A stretch of DNA of 64,000 bases, from assembly GCA_050084515.1 (NCBI GenBank), contig CM114271.1, positions 68,572,001 through 68,636,000 on the forward strand. The letters run 5' to 3'. Shown piece after piece: positions 36,001 through 51,000 of the stretch. The first letter of the stretch is position 1, and each line of letters starts with the position of its first letter. The notes below the pieces were generated by a model. The model was not told the origin of the DNA. It saw only the letters and a list, made by a program, of their open reading frames with translations, and made no database searches. Made by a program: the position numbers and the translations under genes. The DNA is from Blasia pusilla. Taxonomy: Eukaryota; Marchantiophyta; Marchantiopsida; Blasiales.

Positions 36001-39000
36001 GTTTAGAGGAGAAGAAGGAATTGAATGTACCTGCAAAGATATCCTCACTGATGTTGATCGTCTTTGAAGACTTGCTAAAACCCCCACGAGTGATGTGGAA
36101 AATTCGGTCAAAGACATCTGGATGTCCATAGTGCATCCGAACTCTGCATGCGGTCAATTTACAAAGCAGGAGATTACCCGTTCATGTAGACTACTCATGG
36201 TTTGTAGAGAAATCTGTTTGCAGAGAATTCTTGAGACTACAGACTCCAAAACAAAGAGACATATATATTGCATTGTGTACATGAATCAGCCAGAAACTAT
36301 GTTAAGCCTGTTAGGATTTCACATAAAATTGTCTGCTGTTTTCATTTAGTTTTAACTGTGGTTGGAAGTTTACCATGGTTAAAAGTCTCAGTTAGATTAC
36401 TAGTTACTTCTTAACTATTCTTGTTAGTTTTGGTTATGTTAATTGTGCACATGGTGTGCTGAACTGCCCCTGTTGTGCTGTCCTGCTCATAATGTGCTGG
36501 CCTGTTCATGGTGTGCTGGCCTGCTCCTGTTGTGCTGCCCTTGCCTTACCATGCAGTGGCCCCTTCTGCTGGCCTCTTATTGAAAACTATATAACTCTCT
36601 CTGTCTTTCCTACTTCTTACTCCTTTGATTCACTTCTACTCCTGCACTCTAAGGCCGTGTGTTTTGAGATTAGCTCCTACATACCTGAACCTCTGCTGGT
36701 GCCTTGACCAACTAAGAAGGAATGTGTATTGGTGTGGAGAATGCTCCAAGAACCAATCTACCACATACTCCTGCATCTTGGTTTCAACCACCCCTCTTCA
36801 GGTCTTGTGTATTCTAATAAGGTGTTCCTTTGCCCAGCACCCAGTTCCCAATAGAAGTTCCAGACTAGTTCTGCATGCAATCCATTTCAGATTTGCTCTT
36901 TCAGGTATGTAAGCGATTACCCTCATGTACATGGTTCAGTGGAAGATCCTGTCGGGATCTACTATCTTCTATGCTTTTAAACTTTTAAAAGTGAGATCTG
37001 AGAGAAATAGAATTCTGATTTCAACAAAGCGAACTTGGACTATAGATTCTTTCCGCCTAAATTGGTACTAAGGAAGGGTAAATGGTTACTGAAAATCCAT
37101 AGATGTCGCTACTGCCTTCACTATTAATACCATATTGCGAGTTGTTTCTCTTATCTCTATCACAATGTACAAGATGATAGATAACCTTGCGCTCACCTCT
37201 CCTATTCCTCCCCCCTCACTTCTGAGTATGTAGTTACCTCTATCTCTGAACTCATGGCTAGCTTCAGATTGCTAAGTTCGTACGTTTGTGTGTCAAGACT
37301 AGGGGAAATCACCTAGCACAAAGGACCTCTTAGGTCCTTTTAGAATATCAGAGTTTCTCTACAACCTAGCTATTACAAGCACACTTAGTGCAATAGCAAC
37401 CACTCAGGTTAGACTGTAGAGGAAAGAGCTAGACAACCTGCATCACCAGATTACCTTGCATTCTCAAGCACACTTAGTGCAATAGCAACCACTCAGGTTA
37501 GTACTACTAGACACCTTGTATCACAAGACTCACTGAACTCCTCAAGTCAGCAGACCTCTCAGTCTTTAAGCAGCAGCACACTCAGTGCTTAGCACACTGA
37601 ACTACTAAGGCCAGAAGCACAATCCACTCAGGTAAGCAAAGCACACTCAGTGCTTCTCAATCACCTCCTCAGCTCAGAGAGTTGTGTTCAGAAAGGTGTA
37701 AGAGAAATGTAAATTCGCAGGGCACCCTCAGAGGGTTATATGCAGCCAAGAGAATGAGTTTCTAGGTTTTAGGGTCTTAGGGTTAGGGCCTGCCGCCCAT
37801 TGTAATTGTCAGAATTACTGAGGTAACTCTATGGTAACAGGAAATTACTGTTTACTGTGGTAAAACACTAAGTTACTATAGTAATTCTATCAGTTACTTT
37901 TCACTAGAGTAAACTCCAAGTTACTATGTTTTACAACAGTCCTTACTGTTGCTGGTACTTTCTTTTCAAACTGTTGTAGTGTTTCTGCAAAGGTAAGTCC
38001 CATTGCTCAGTGGGATCCCCGAGGACAATAAAACTATTCATTCATTCATTCCCTTTCCTGTTAATCAGAGTTCACTTCTGCCTGCTTAGGGTGTAATGAG
38101 ATAAGCTCCTACACACCTGAACTTCAGCGGGTGCCTGAATCAACTAAGAACGGGAGGATACCCAGGGAGCAATTTGCATTTTGATATCCTAATTTTGGGT
38201 ACTGTAATAATATGCTCCTCTATCAACCAACTGATTGTCAATACAAGTCTCACACAATTTTACTCTTCCAGACTTGGTAAACTGATTAGCCTCTTGTATA
38301 TGGTACCCGTTTGGGAGATCTTGTTGGGATGTGTTGTCTTGCTGTGCCTTCAAATCTTCAACAATAAGAAGCCGCTAAAGCCCAGAAGTTGAATTCTGAT
38401 TTCAATGGACACCACTGACACTGACCTAGAAGGAGTTTTTTCTTTGGGTTTGGTTAGCAATTTGCAGAGTGTACAAAAACTGCCAGTGTTTCCCTGAAAC
38501 TACGGCATTCTACAATATTATTGCTCAACTTACTTCAATGGGCGTGCCAAGACTCGTTGACCTATTGTGACAAAACTTGTTTCCTGCTGCGACATGAACC
38601 ATGCAAGTGATGACACACTGCGACAAGAAAACACAAAATACCTCACAAAATAAGTCTCAGCTAAATCCACAAAAGCATTACCAAGGTCAGGCCCAGCACC
38701 GTTCACTATGCACCGGAGTGAAATATAAGAATAACAAAAACCCTAATCTCCATACATGAACAGTTCAGCCACTTTACCTTCCGGTAAAAACATGCTCACG
38801 AATACCAAGAATTGTAGGCTCTCTCAAACTATCCCGGGAATGGAACTCCTGCAGAAGGTTCCGCATCTTCAAAGCCTCTTCAAAATAATTATCCTGCACA
38901 TTTCAACATTACATACACTATTAAAGAGCATGCTCATCATGCCAGTAAAAGAAAACCTAACCAGGCAGTTCATGCAACTCCTTCCTGCAATGGATCACAA

Positions 39001-42000
39001 GGACACGTTTATTACACCACTACTGTCAAGATCCTGATACCTGTTATTTCCACACCTACTAGAAGCAAGTCTATAAAAAATTGTTTACTGTCTGCTCCTC
39101 AACTTCTATCCCAGTTGAATGTGGAGGTTCCCAAGAACATAAACCAGCAAGAAATGGAGTGTAAAGACTGAAACCTATAGATAGCAGTACCTGGTTCATG
39201 TCTATTGTTTGACATGCATCACCACGCGTAAATACAATTGCATGATTTTGATTTTCAGGCTTTCCCTCACCGAGTTTGAAATCCCCAGGAAGCTTGATAG
39301 AGTAGATCTCCTGCAAAAAGTCGAAACCAAAAAACATGATGTACTGTTTCCATGTCACATTATTGATTAGTCCCACATATGGAAAGAAAAAATTTGAAGA
39401 AAGCAAAGGCATTTCAAACACTAAGCTTTTGTTAAACCAGTTGTTGCATCAGCTGTTGAAGTGTTAAACTAGCTGTTAGAACTGGCATGTTAAACATGCT
39501 GAGATTGCAACGGAACGGAAATTCTTTCTCAGAATTCTTTCAACATCAGAAATGTGCCATTACTATCAACTCATTCCTCTCTGGTTGTGATGAGAAAGCT
39601 ATTTCTCATCTGGCAAACTCTTCTCATCTAACCCAGATCTTCTGTAGTACCTTCTGATTGACTCAAAACACCACAAAATTTCTTTCTAGATGGTATATCG
39701 CTTCTTGGGTAAGACTTTGAACACATGTCTATGGATAAGGAAATAAGTTTGGCATCGTTGAAAAAATTCCAAGGACACATACTCAGAGTAAATGTCCTGT
39801 GAACAAATCAATCATGAGCGAGCCCCAAATTCCATCTGTTACTTGTAATGTTGAAATTTGTTAATATCTAGTTTAGTCATGCCCTAAAAGTAGTTAGTCA
39901 AATACTAACTTAGTTGGATACTAATTTAGTTAGCTAGAGATAACTTTGTGTTCCTCTATCTTTTTAGGGTAACCTTGAATTAGGGCAATTCTCGAGTTAG
40001 GAATAGCCACCATCTGTTATTTAGGGTATGGATCTGTTCAAGAAGATCCAAGGGCCAGAAGTGCTCACCCTCATGTATATAATGTCTCTCTTTAGAGAGC
40101 AGAAGCCAATTCTACAGCATGCACAGTTTTGGTGAGGACTCCTGAGGCTCTTGGTCCTGCTGCAGAGTGATCAGAGAGTAGGAAGAGAAGATTGAAACTA
40201 ATTGCTGTGCTTGCTAGAGCCTCACTGGAAGGCAGGTTGTTTTGTCTAGTATGCTGATGGAGATTTTTTGTGCTCGATGAGGTGAGCCATGTCTGATCTC
40301 TGAGCTGGTGACATGTGAGGACCTGTAGTGTGAGTGCAAGGTGTGGCTGAGTAGAATCCTTCTTAGTATCTCTTAGATAGTAAGAAGAGTCACATCATGG
40401 TAGGGCTCTGATTTGGCAATAGAGATAGGAACTGATTTGCTGATTGTGTACAAGCTGAAATCATGGATGGTCTAGCTGATGCTAGCTCTGATTTTGTACA
40501 AGGAGATACTTCTGCTGGTCAATCATTTTCTCAGTTATGTTGAAAAAACAGAGTAACTTGGAGTTTACTTTTGTGACTTACAGAATTACCATAGTAGCTT
40601 AGTGTTTAACCACAGTAAATACTAACTTCGTGTTACCATACATTTACCTCAGTAATTCTGAGAATTACTATGGGCGGCAGGCCCTAACCTAAAACACTAA
40701 AACCTAGAACTTCATCCTTTGGCTGTATATAACCCCATGAGGGTGCCCTGCGAATTTACACTCTCTCACATCTTTTCATACACAACTATCTGAGCTTGAG
40801 GAGCTGATTGAGCAGCACTGAGTGTGTTTCGCTTAACTGAGTGGAGAGTTCTTGTGACCTCAGTAGTACAGTGTGCTAAAGCACTAAATGTGCTTCTGCT
40901 TACAGGCTGAGTGGTCTGCTAACCTGAGGGGTTCGGTGAGTCTTGTGATGCAAGGTGTCTACTAGTACTAACCTGAGTGGTTGCTATTGCATTAAGTGTG
41001 CTTGTGAATGCTAGGTAGGTGAATGCTGGTGGAACAGGTTGTCTAGTACTTCTATTGCACTAAGTGTGCTTGTGAGAGCTAGGTTGTAAGGAAACTCTGA
41101 TATTCTAATAGGTCATGGGCCCACCATGCTTCCGCTGTGCTGAGACTAAATCATGTCTACTACTACCAACCTCAGTGGTTCCTATTGCACTAAGTGTGCT
41201 TGTGAGAGCCAGGTTGTAAGGAAACTCTGATATTCTAATATCTTAAAATTTGAGCCCATCAAAAGGGCTCAAATTTTAAGATATTGTAAAACATAGTAAC
41301 TTGGAGTTTACTATAATGAAAAATAACTGATAGAATTACTATAGTAACTTAGTGTTTTACCACATTAAATAGTAATTTCCTGTTACCATAGAGTTACCTC
41401 AGTAATTCTGACAATTACTATGGGCGGCAGGCCCTAACCCTAAGACCCTAAAACCTAGAAACTCATTCTCTTGGCTGCATATAACCCTCTGAGGGTGCCC
41501 TGCGAATTTACATTCTCTTACACCTTTCTGAACACAACTCTCTGAGCTGAGGAGCTGATTGAGAAGCACTGAGTGTGCTTTGCTTGCCTTAGTGGATTGT
41601 GCTTCTGACCTTAGTAGTTCAGTGTGGTAAGCACTGAGTGTGCTGCTGCTTACAGACTGAGAGGTCTGCTGACTTTAGGGGTTCAGTGAGTCTTGTGATA
41701 CAAGGTGTCTAGTAGTACTAACCTGAGTGGTTGCTATTGAGATTCTACTGCTGCTAAACTGAGTGGTTCCTATTGCACTAAGTGTGCTTGAGAATGCAAG
41801 GTAATCTGGTGATGCAGGTTGTCTAGTGCTTTCCTCTACAGTCTAACCTGAGTGGTTGCTATTGCACTAAGTGTGCTTGTAATAGCTAGGTTGTAGAGAA
41901 ACTCTGATATTCTAAAATAAAGAAACTCTGATATTCTAATATCTTAAAATTTGAGCCCATCAAAAGGAAAGAGTGATCCAGAGACCTGATCCTTGCCATC

Positions 42001-45000
42001 CGGATCAGCTTTGAGCAGTTTCGAGTAGAATTCCTTGGTGACTTTGTATTCACCCTTTTCTTTATCTTTTGCCAGCTTCTCGACCACGTGCACATACGCA
42101 ATCCTTAAAGAGTCATATCTGTCAGCCATATATTTGGTCGTTAGATTAACTCCGAAATACTTCTATGTCCAATTGAAACAACAGATAACCCTCTTCTTAG
42201 GGACATTTGTGGATCTTCCATTATCAGTGTGCAGTGGCGAGGTTCAGACTCTTCTACCCCAGCCATTAACTGTTATGAAATTGCAAGAATAAAAAGAGTG
42301 TGCCCTTTAGAGAATATGTATCATTCCCTCTAAAACAGATGAGCTTTAGGTGAGTATCATGCCCGTACTTTTGCATAAGATAGAGAATATCTGCAGCACG
42401 CACATTACGTTCCTGCTTCTGTTGACCATAGATTTGACACGACACGACATATGTGTACTTCAACTCAGCAAGGGCACGAGCAGCCCTCGCTCCTGGAGAA
42501 GTGCTAGAAATGTCTCCCATTGGAGGTGCTGCCTCCTCCAGATCTGATACAGGCAAAAAAAACCAAAAGTTTTGAGCAATAAACAGGATGAATGATTGAA
42601 ATTCTTTATTGTTCATAGGCATCCAAGAGAACTGGGAGATAGAGATGACCAGGAGAAGACTCAGGTATCTTGACATCAAATCTACACAGAGCAGCCTTGT
42701 ACCATTCAAAACTTCTTTCAAAACCTCAGAGTATGAATTATAGCACTTTATCCAACACTTGAATTCAGGACAATTGTGCAGTGCAGTCACGCACAGGCTC
42801 TCAAATAAACCGCCTACCTGTGCTCCCCTCCAGAAGACTTTGCAGTACAAGCGCTTTCTTGTAGTACATCATTCCTCGAACTACACTCGAATTGCAGTTA
42901 TCCATTAGAACATGTATAGAATTCTCTCAAAACCAAAGAACAACTGATTAATCACACACAAGATCAGCGCATGAATATGGAAGGGATTGTTGAAATTTGT
43001 TAATATCTAGTTTAGTCATGCCCTAAAAGTGGTTAGTCAAATACTAACTTAGTTGGATACTAATTTAGTTAGCTAGAGATAACTTTGTGTTCCTCTATCT
43101 TTTTAGGGTAACCTTGAATTAGGGCAATTCTCGAGTTAGGAATAGCCACCATCTGTTATTTAGGGTATGGATCTGTTCAAGAAGATCCAAGGGCCAGAAG
43201 TGCTCACCCTCATGTATATAATGTCTCTCTTTAGAGAGCAGAAGCCAATTCTACAGCATGCACAGTTTTGGTGAGGACTCCTGAGGCTCTTGGTCCTGCT
43301 GCAGAGTGATCAGAGAGTAGGAAGAGGAGATTGAAACTAATTGCTGTGCTTGCTAGAGCCTCACTGGAAGGCAGGTTGTTTTGTCTAGTATGCTGATGGA
43401 GATTTTTTGTGCTCGATGAGGTGAGCCATGTCTGATCTCTGAGCTGGTGACATGTGAGGACCTGTAGTGTGAGTGCAAGGTGTGACTGTGTAGAATCCTT
43501 CTTAGTATCTCTTAGATAGTAAGAAGAGTCACATCATGGTAGGGCTCTGATTTGGCAATAGAGATAGGAACTGATTTGCTGATTGTGTACAAGCTGAAAT
43601 CATGGATGGTCTAGCTGATGCTAGCTCTGACTTTGTACAAGGAGATACTTCTGCTGGTCAATCATTTTCTCAAGGATGTCAAACCAATCTCCCACCTGTC
43701 CTTGCCAGGGTTTGGCCTCGATAGGAGGCCCATAGACGCAGTTCAATCAAGTCCAGCTTGTCATTTTCGAGTTGTCGCATCATCTCTCCCTCAGTCAAAC
43801 CCTGTCTTTCGAGGAAGTTCTTCCACTCATCTAGACACAGATATCACAATAAAGAGTAAATCTTCCATTTCTAAGAGCAGTCCACCAGAGGAACTGCACA
43901 TATCTACAAACTACAAAGTTATGGATGGACATTTCAGTACAACCTGTGATACATCAGCAAACCTATCACAACCAGAGGCTCTCAACAGCAATGAAGGCTT
44001 CTCACCTGGGAAGATCTTTTGTAGATAGAAAAGTATGGAGATTCCATCCTCATTCTCCATCCGAATGTCATCCTTACTATACATAACATCCTCTCCATAG
44101 TAGGGAGTGAAAACACTGTTCACAGATATCAGGTGGAAAGCTTGATGAGAACATCCAGCCATTCATCAGAAACTCCTTTGCAATAGATTCACCAAATCAG
44201 AAACTTAAACGATGGGCACAATGACAGGAATATATCACCTGAAAGATGTCATCTTCCGAACTTTGGGTGCATCTGGCATTTTCATGAAAAGGGAGTTTGT
44301 AAAGAATTCCAACCGCCTTCTTGCCTCCAGATTCCTTGGGATATTTGCTGAAGAATCTTTGATTGTTAGAAGATAGTGCAATCGTTTCACCACTTCTTTC
44401 TGTAACCAGTGATGCAATAAAATTATGGACAATTAGTTCATAATGGGAAGAGACTTTACAGACGTCCAGGACAGAAGGAATAAGGCACAGTGAGTAGTCC
44501 TCAACCATCATCCAAAACAATTCGTGAAGGAGTTCTATTTCACTCGAATCACAGTCAAATAAATTCTATATTACAGATTCAAGGACGGTTCTCAGAAGTT
44601 AGGTCTCTGAAGCATCTATAAACTCTTCCTTTCCTCTTGAATCTGGATCTAACTAGCTAATAAGCCTGCCAAAATACTGACTAAAGACTCTTCGACCTGT
44701 AGGATAATCCAATTCTCAAGGACTACTGGGCCAGTTGGGCCAAATCTAGCCCAGTTGTCACACTGCATTCAACCCAAATCTGAAGTTTCACTCCCTACTA
44801 CGACTTGTGGTTTTAATCTTTACTCCCTGGGTAGTAAGTGTGATTTTTCCACAACAATAAAACAGAGTGTGGTAGCACACTCATCTAGCAGATCTACTAA
44901 TTGCAACAGGTTTCAACTGAATCCATCCATGGTTAAAGTCGAAACACGCCTGGAGAAAATCACCTGAGCAGCATTACTCGGCCACAATATATTGGAGAAA

Positions 45001-48000
45001 AGCCGTCCATCATCTCTTGCTTCTTTCAGAGGAATAACGTGGAGCATACTCTCTCTGAAAATGACAAGTTTTACAGTTCATACTCCCCTTGGATGAAAAT
45101 AATTATGTCCAGCAGAAACTATCTTACAGCAGGCACCATTCTCTCAAGAACACGAATCAAGGTTGAGGAAGAACATGAACTGAAGACATCCTGACAGTTC
45201 TCTGAAGAGCAGTGATGAGTGCACCTGAGATCCTCAGACACAAATTCCACCATTACAGTCTCATAAAGATCTAGCATTGCTCTGGAAGCTTGCACCTTGA
45301 TCTTGTCTGTCTCCTCGTGCATCTGCAAAATGAGGAAATTTCTGCTAAAATACCCTTTCGAAGGCATTCTAACGAAACTGAGTCTGTTAATTCACATTAC
45401 CAAAAAACTCTTGCTGAATGAGTGAAGAGAACACTCGCCAGATGAGTAGTAAGGGCAGTAATTCTCGTTAAAAGTGGTTCAAGATTCCGGAGCCTGAAGT
45501 AGCTTAAAAGTGCACTCTCTCGTATGGCCTGTTGCACGTCATTGAAAACTCCCGCCACCCTGGTGGAACCCACAGTCATCAGCGAGTAAGTAGCAAACAC
45601 TCCTTTAGGATTTCGCAATAGCCTATTTAGTCTTAGTTAAAAACCTTAAGGGTTTCATAATAGCCTCCTTTAGCCTTAGTTAAAGACTTTTAGGGTTTAA
45701 GATAGCCAGGGGCTATCCTATAAGAGCAAGAGGCTTACCAGAGCACTCTCATTCTCTTCTCTACTTTCCCCAGCTTCTGGACCTGCGAACTTCATGATTG
45801 CTGCCCCTCAGCTTGGGTGGCTGACCTATTGTGATAGGAGTTGATGTTTTGGAGGACCTGCTGCTGGAGGAGATAGTGTGCTGCCTGAAAAGGCATCAAT
45901 AGTGTAGAGAGTCTCTTCTTCCTATAGGGAGTAAGTTTATGATAGTAGATCAATTAGATCTCTCTCATGTTTTTGTAAGTATAGAGTTTCCTTTCCTATT
46001 TGACCTCTGTGAAGCTATTCCATGTATCTGTGATCTGCTGTGACTTCCTGGAGCTTGGAGAAACAAATTAGCTCTGTAATCAAAGTCAGTATTTGTTTAC
46101 TCCTGTTTTTCTTTTACAATGTAGGCTACTGAAGGGTAACTGAATAGTGACATCCCCACCATCACATACTGTGCAGGAACATGAAAGTTGACTGGAGTAA
46201 CATATGTACACACCAAGACTCTCCTTCCTCTGTTAAAAGGGCCTTCAAAACCATACTGAGGCTATCATAAGCCTCCTGTACAGCATAAGCCATATATTCA
46301 TCCTTAGAAATCCTTTCCCACAATGAGGTTTGGTTTGCACTCTTGGAGTCTCCTGCCATGTCAACTGCCATGTAGACCTGAAAATAAAAATTTATACACT
46401 GTCAGGTAGGTAAATACTTAACTTGACAATTCGTTTTCTGAAAAGATTAGAGTTCTGATGTGTTTAACATACAAAGACATACCATGCCTTAACCAAATAG
46501 CATTTCGAGAGGTGTGAAAACCTTCGACCTACCAAGTCCAGTGTTCAAATTGGTTCATATCTAGTTTAGTCATGGCTTAACACTAGTTAGCCAAATACTA
46601 ACTTAACTGGATACTAACTTAGTTGGAGACAACTTAAATCAGGGTAATCTCCAATTAGAGCTAGCCACCATCACACATTTAGGGTATGGATCTGTTCAAG
46701 GAGATCTAAGGGTCAGAAATGCTCCCCCTCACGTATGTACTGTCTCTGCTTAGAGTCAGAAGGTAGTTCTACACGACACACAGCTTTTGGTGAGGACTCC
46801 TGAGGGTCTTGGTGTGACCTACAGAGCTGGCCCTGCTGTACAGTGATCTGAGTAGAGGGAGAGGAGATTGAGATAAGGTTCGGTGTTTACTAGAGCGTCA
46901 CTGGAAGCCAAGTCGTTTTGTCTAGACAGCTGATGGATGATTTGTGCTCAAAACTGACAGACTGATGTACCAACATGTGCACTAAAACTTACCTTTATCC
47001 TTAATATTTGGACACATCCCAATGGACACTAACCTCCTGCATACACAATCATGACGATGTAGCAGAAACCTGGGTAAAATCATATTCTCTGGAAGTATTT
47101 TCTGAAACGGTTTTTCAGTGATGTGAGCCATGTGTGATCTTTGAGCTGGTGACATCTGAGGATCTGTGTTGTGAGTGCAAGGTCTGACTATGTAGAATCC
47201 TCCTTAGAATCTGATAGATAACAAGGAGAGTCACATCATGGTAGGGCTCTCATTTCACGAGTGAGTTAGTTGCTGATTTGCTGATTGTATACATGCTGAA
47301 ATCATGGATGGATTAGCTGCTGCTAGTTCTGACTTTGTACAAGGAGATACTTCTGCTGATCAATCTTTTTCACACACAAGTTAGAGTGGATGGATTTCAT
47401 GACAATTTTGTGAGAGACACTGAGACCAACAGGACCAAGAAAAAAACACACGCAGGCAGGAAGAATGCAATCCCTTTCAGGTTTCTAAGCATTAAGAAAA
47501 CTATTATCCTCGACTTCACAAATTACTCTAACCCAGCTGTCAAAAAATTATCCATCATTTCAAACAGCTTCAACGAAGCGATGAAAACAATCTCTCCCAT
47601 CAGAGAGATAAAATGAACCACAAAAGGAACAAAGATGCACGCACAAGGAGTATCTAGACAGGACAGCAAAGTACTCATAACCCTTCAATTTGTTCCATCA
47701 CAACTAAACCAGATCATTTACTGTAAGGAACTTTCCCCTGAGTTTTTTGCAATGATTGTAGAAATCCAAATACTTGGCTCCACTGAAGGAAATTGTTGAA
47801 ATTTGTTAAAATCTAGTTTAGTCATGCCCTAAAAGTAGTTAGTCAAATACTAACTTAGTTGGATACTAATTTAGTTAGCTAGAGATAACTTTGTGTTCCT
47901 CTATCTTTTTAGGGTAACCTTGAATTAGGGCAATTCTCGAGTTAGGGCTAGCCACCATCTGATATTTAGGGTATGGATCTGTTCAAGAAGATCCAAGGGC

Positions 48001-51000
48001 CAGAAGTGCTCACCCTCATGTATATAATGTCTCTCTTTAGAGAGCAGAAGCCAATTCTACAGCATGCACAGTTTTGGTGAGGACTCCTGAGGCTCTTGGT
48101 CCTGCTGCAGAGTGATCAGAGAGTAGGAAGAGAAGATTGAAACTAATTGCTGTGCTTGCTAGAGCCTCACTGGAAGGCAGGTTGTTTTGTCTAGTATCCT
48201 GATGGAGATTTTTTGTGCTCGATGAGGTGAGCCATGTCTGATCTCTGAGCTGGTGACATGTGAGGACCTGTAGTGTGAGTGCAAGGTGTGACTGTGTAGA
48301 ATCCTTCTTAGTATCTCTTAGATAGTAAGAAGAGTCACATCATGGTAGGGCTCTGATTTGGCAATAGAGATAGGAACTGATTTGCTGATTGTGTACAAGC
48401 TGAAATCATGGATGGTCTAGCTGATGCTAGCTCTGACTTTGTACAAGGAGATACTTCTGCTGGTCAATCATTTTCTCAGGGGGCATGCACTTGTAATCAG
48501 TAACAAAAACAAATCTCCACGGAGGACCCAGAATTAAAGTGTACAGGTCCAGATCTTTACTCCATAATTAAAAGTCCATATCCCCCAGGAATTTTGTGTG
48601 CTCTAAGTGTAGGATACACGTTTCAATAAACTACATCATCAAACAGACCTTATTTGCCAGCAAAAAGAGAGGCCACTGCACAAGTGTTCCAGAACCCCTG
48701 TTGTCTGGCATCAGCAGTAATTCTTTCTCCCTGCAGTTGCACAAATCAGATAAACCAACAGCAATGGTAAGGTTAACTGTAATCATCAGACAAGCAAAAT
48801 CTGGCATCCAAAGCAGGAAATAAGTTCAACTGTCTGAATACTCCTGAGGATCCACCTCTTATTTATGTAATCCTCCTGACGTAAACAGTCGATTATCTCA
48901 TTCCAAAAGGGCGCGAACTTCACAGACTGCACTTTGTTCAAAGACCAACCTGGTGGAGTCTGCAAGGTCCAAGCACAAACTTAAGGTATATAACGATGGA
49001 TGTCCCACTTGGCAATCATAAACACACTTACCAAGAAATCTCATGTTCATATGTGAACCTATTCCATGGAAAGGTGGTTAGAAGCATTCATTCAGTTGAG
49101 ATTCACCATTTTCAAATCTACTACTTCAGAGTTGGAAATGAAAGCTCATACCTCTCACCAAACTCTTTTCCTCGGTACATTCAACTTCAACATTAAATAT
49201 GATTTTTGACCTCTGTAACTATGAATCATCAAATCTGGTTAATGAACCAATCAAATCAAGATATCGAATGAATGCGGATTAAACCTGATTGGAGGGTGTT
49301 GAAACTTGATCAGATCTGCGAGTCCAGCCGAATGTTCAATAAGTCAAGAATTTTAACAAGGTACCCTCCCAGCAAGCAATGGTTTTATGAGGATCTTGTT
49401 GAAATTAGTTCATATCTAGTTAAGTCATGCCCTAAAAGAAGTTAGTCAAATACTAATTTCGTTAGCTGGAGATAACTTAGTGTTCCTCTATCTTTTTAGG
49501 GTAACCTCCAATTAGGGCAATTCTCGAGTTAGGGCTAGCCACCATCTGATATTTAGGGTATGGATCTGTTCAAGAAGATCTAAGGGCCAGAAATGCTCAC
49601 CCTCATGTATATATTGTCTCTGCTTAGAGTCAGAATGTAATTCTACAGTATGCACGGGTTTTGGTGAGGACTCCTGAGGCTCTTAGTGTGTCATGCAGCA
49701 CTGGCCCTGCTGCAGAGTGATCCGAGAGAAGGAAGACGAGATTGAGACTAACTTCTGTGCTTGCTACAGCCTCACTGGAAGGCAGGTAGTTTTGTCTAGT
49801 ATGCTGATGGAGATTTTTTGTGCTCAGTTATGTGAGCCATGTGTGATCTCTGAGCTGGTGACATGTGAGGATCTGTGTTGTGAGTGCAAGATGTGACTGT
49901 GTAGAATCCTTCTTAGTATCTGATAGATAATAAGGAGAGTAACACACTGGTAGGGCTCTGATTTGGCAATAGAGTTAGAAACTGATTTTCTGATTGTGTA
50001 CAAGACGAAATCACAGATGGTTTAGCTGATGCTAGTTCTGATTTTGTACAAGGAGATACTTCTGCTGATCTATCTTTTTCACAGATCTGACTTCGAAAAC
50101 ACACCCAAGAATATACAACACTCTAAACCATATGTTAAAATTGCAACTCTGAGATCAGGAACAGAATTTATTTTTTACTTTTTAATTCTACGATGACAAG
50201 TTACTTTTGTTGTAAAACATAGTAACTTGGAGTTTACTATAGTGAAAAGTAACTGATAGAACTACTATACTAACTTAGTGTTTTACCACAGTAAATAGTA
50301 ATTTCCTGTTACTATAGATTTACCTCAGTAATTCTGAGAATTACTGTAGGCGGCAAGCCCTAACCCTAAAACCTAGAGACTCACTCTCTTGGCTGTATAT
50401 AACCCTCTGAGGGTGACCTGCGAAATTACGTTCTCATACACCTTTCTGAACACAACTCTCTGAGCTGAGGAGCTGATTGAGAAGCACTGAGTGTGCTTTG
50501 CTTACCTGAGTGGATTGTGATTCTGACCTTAGTAGTTCAGTGTGCTGCTGCTTATAGACTGAGAGGTCTGCTGACCTGAGGGGTTCAGTGAGTCTTGTGA
50601 TACAAGGTGTCTAGTAGTACTAACCTGAGTGGTTGCTATGGAGATATCTACTGCTGCTAACCTGAGTGGTTGCTATTGCACTAAGTGTGCTTGACAATGC
50701 TAGGTAGTCTGGTGATACAGGTTGTCTAGTGCTTTCCTCTACAATCTAACCTGAGTGGTTGCTATTGCACTAAGTGTGCTTGTAATAGCTAGGTTGTAGA
50801 GTAACTCTGATATTCTAAAAACTTTTATCATCTGTAGCTAAAAACCTATTTTTAGGATTGCCACCAATCCTTAATGTTTCCCAATAGCCTCCTTAAGTCT
50901 TGATTAGAGGCCTTTAGGGTTCAAGATAGCCGGGAGCTGTCCTATCAGAGCAAGAGACTTACCACAGTACTCTCATTCTCTTCTCTACTTTCCCCAGCTC

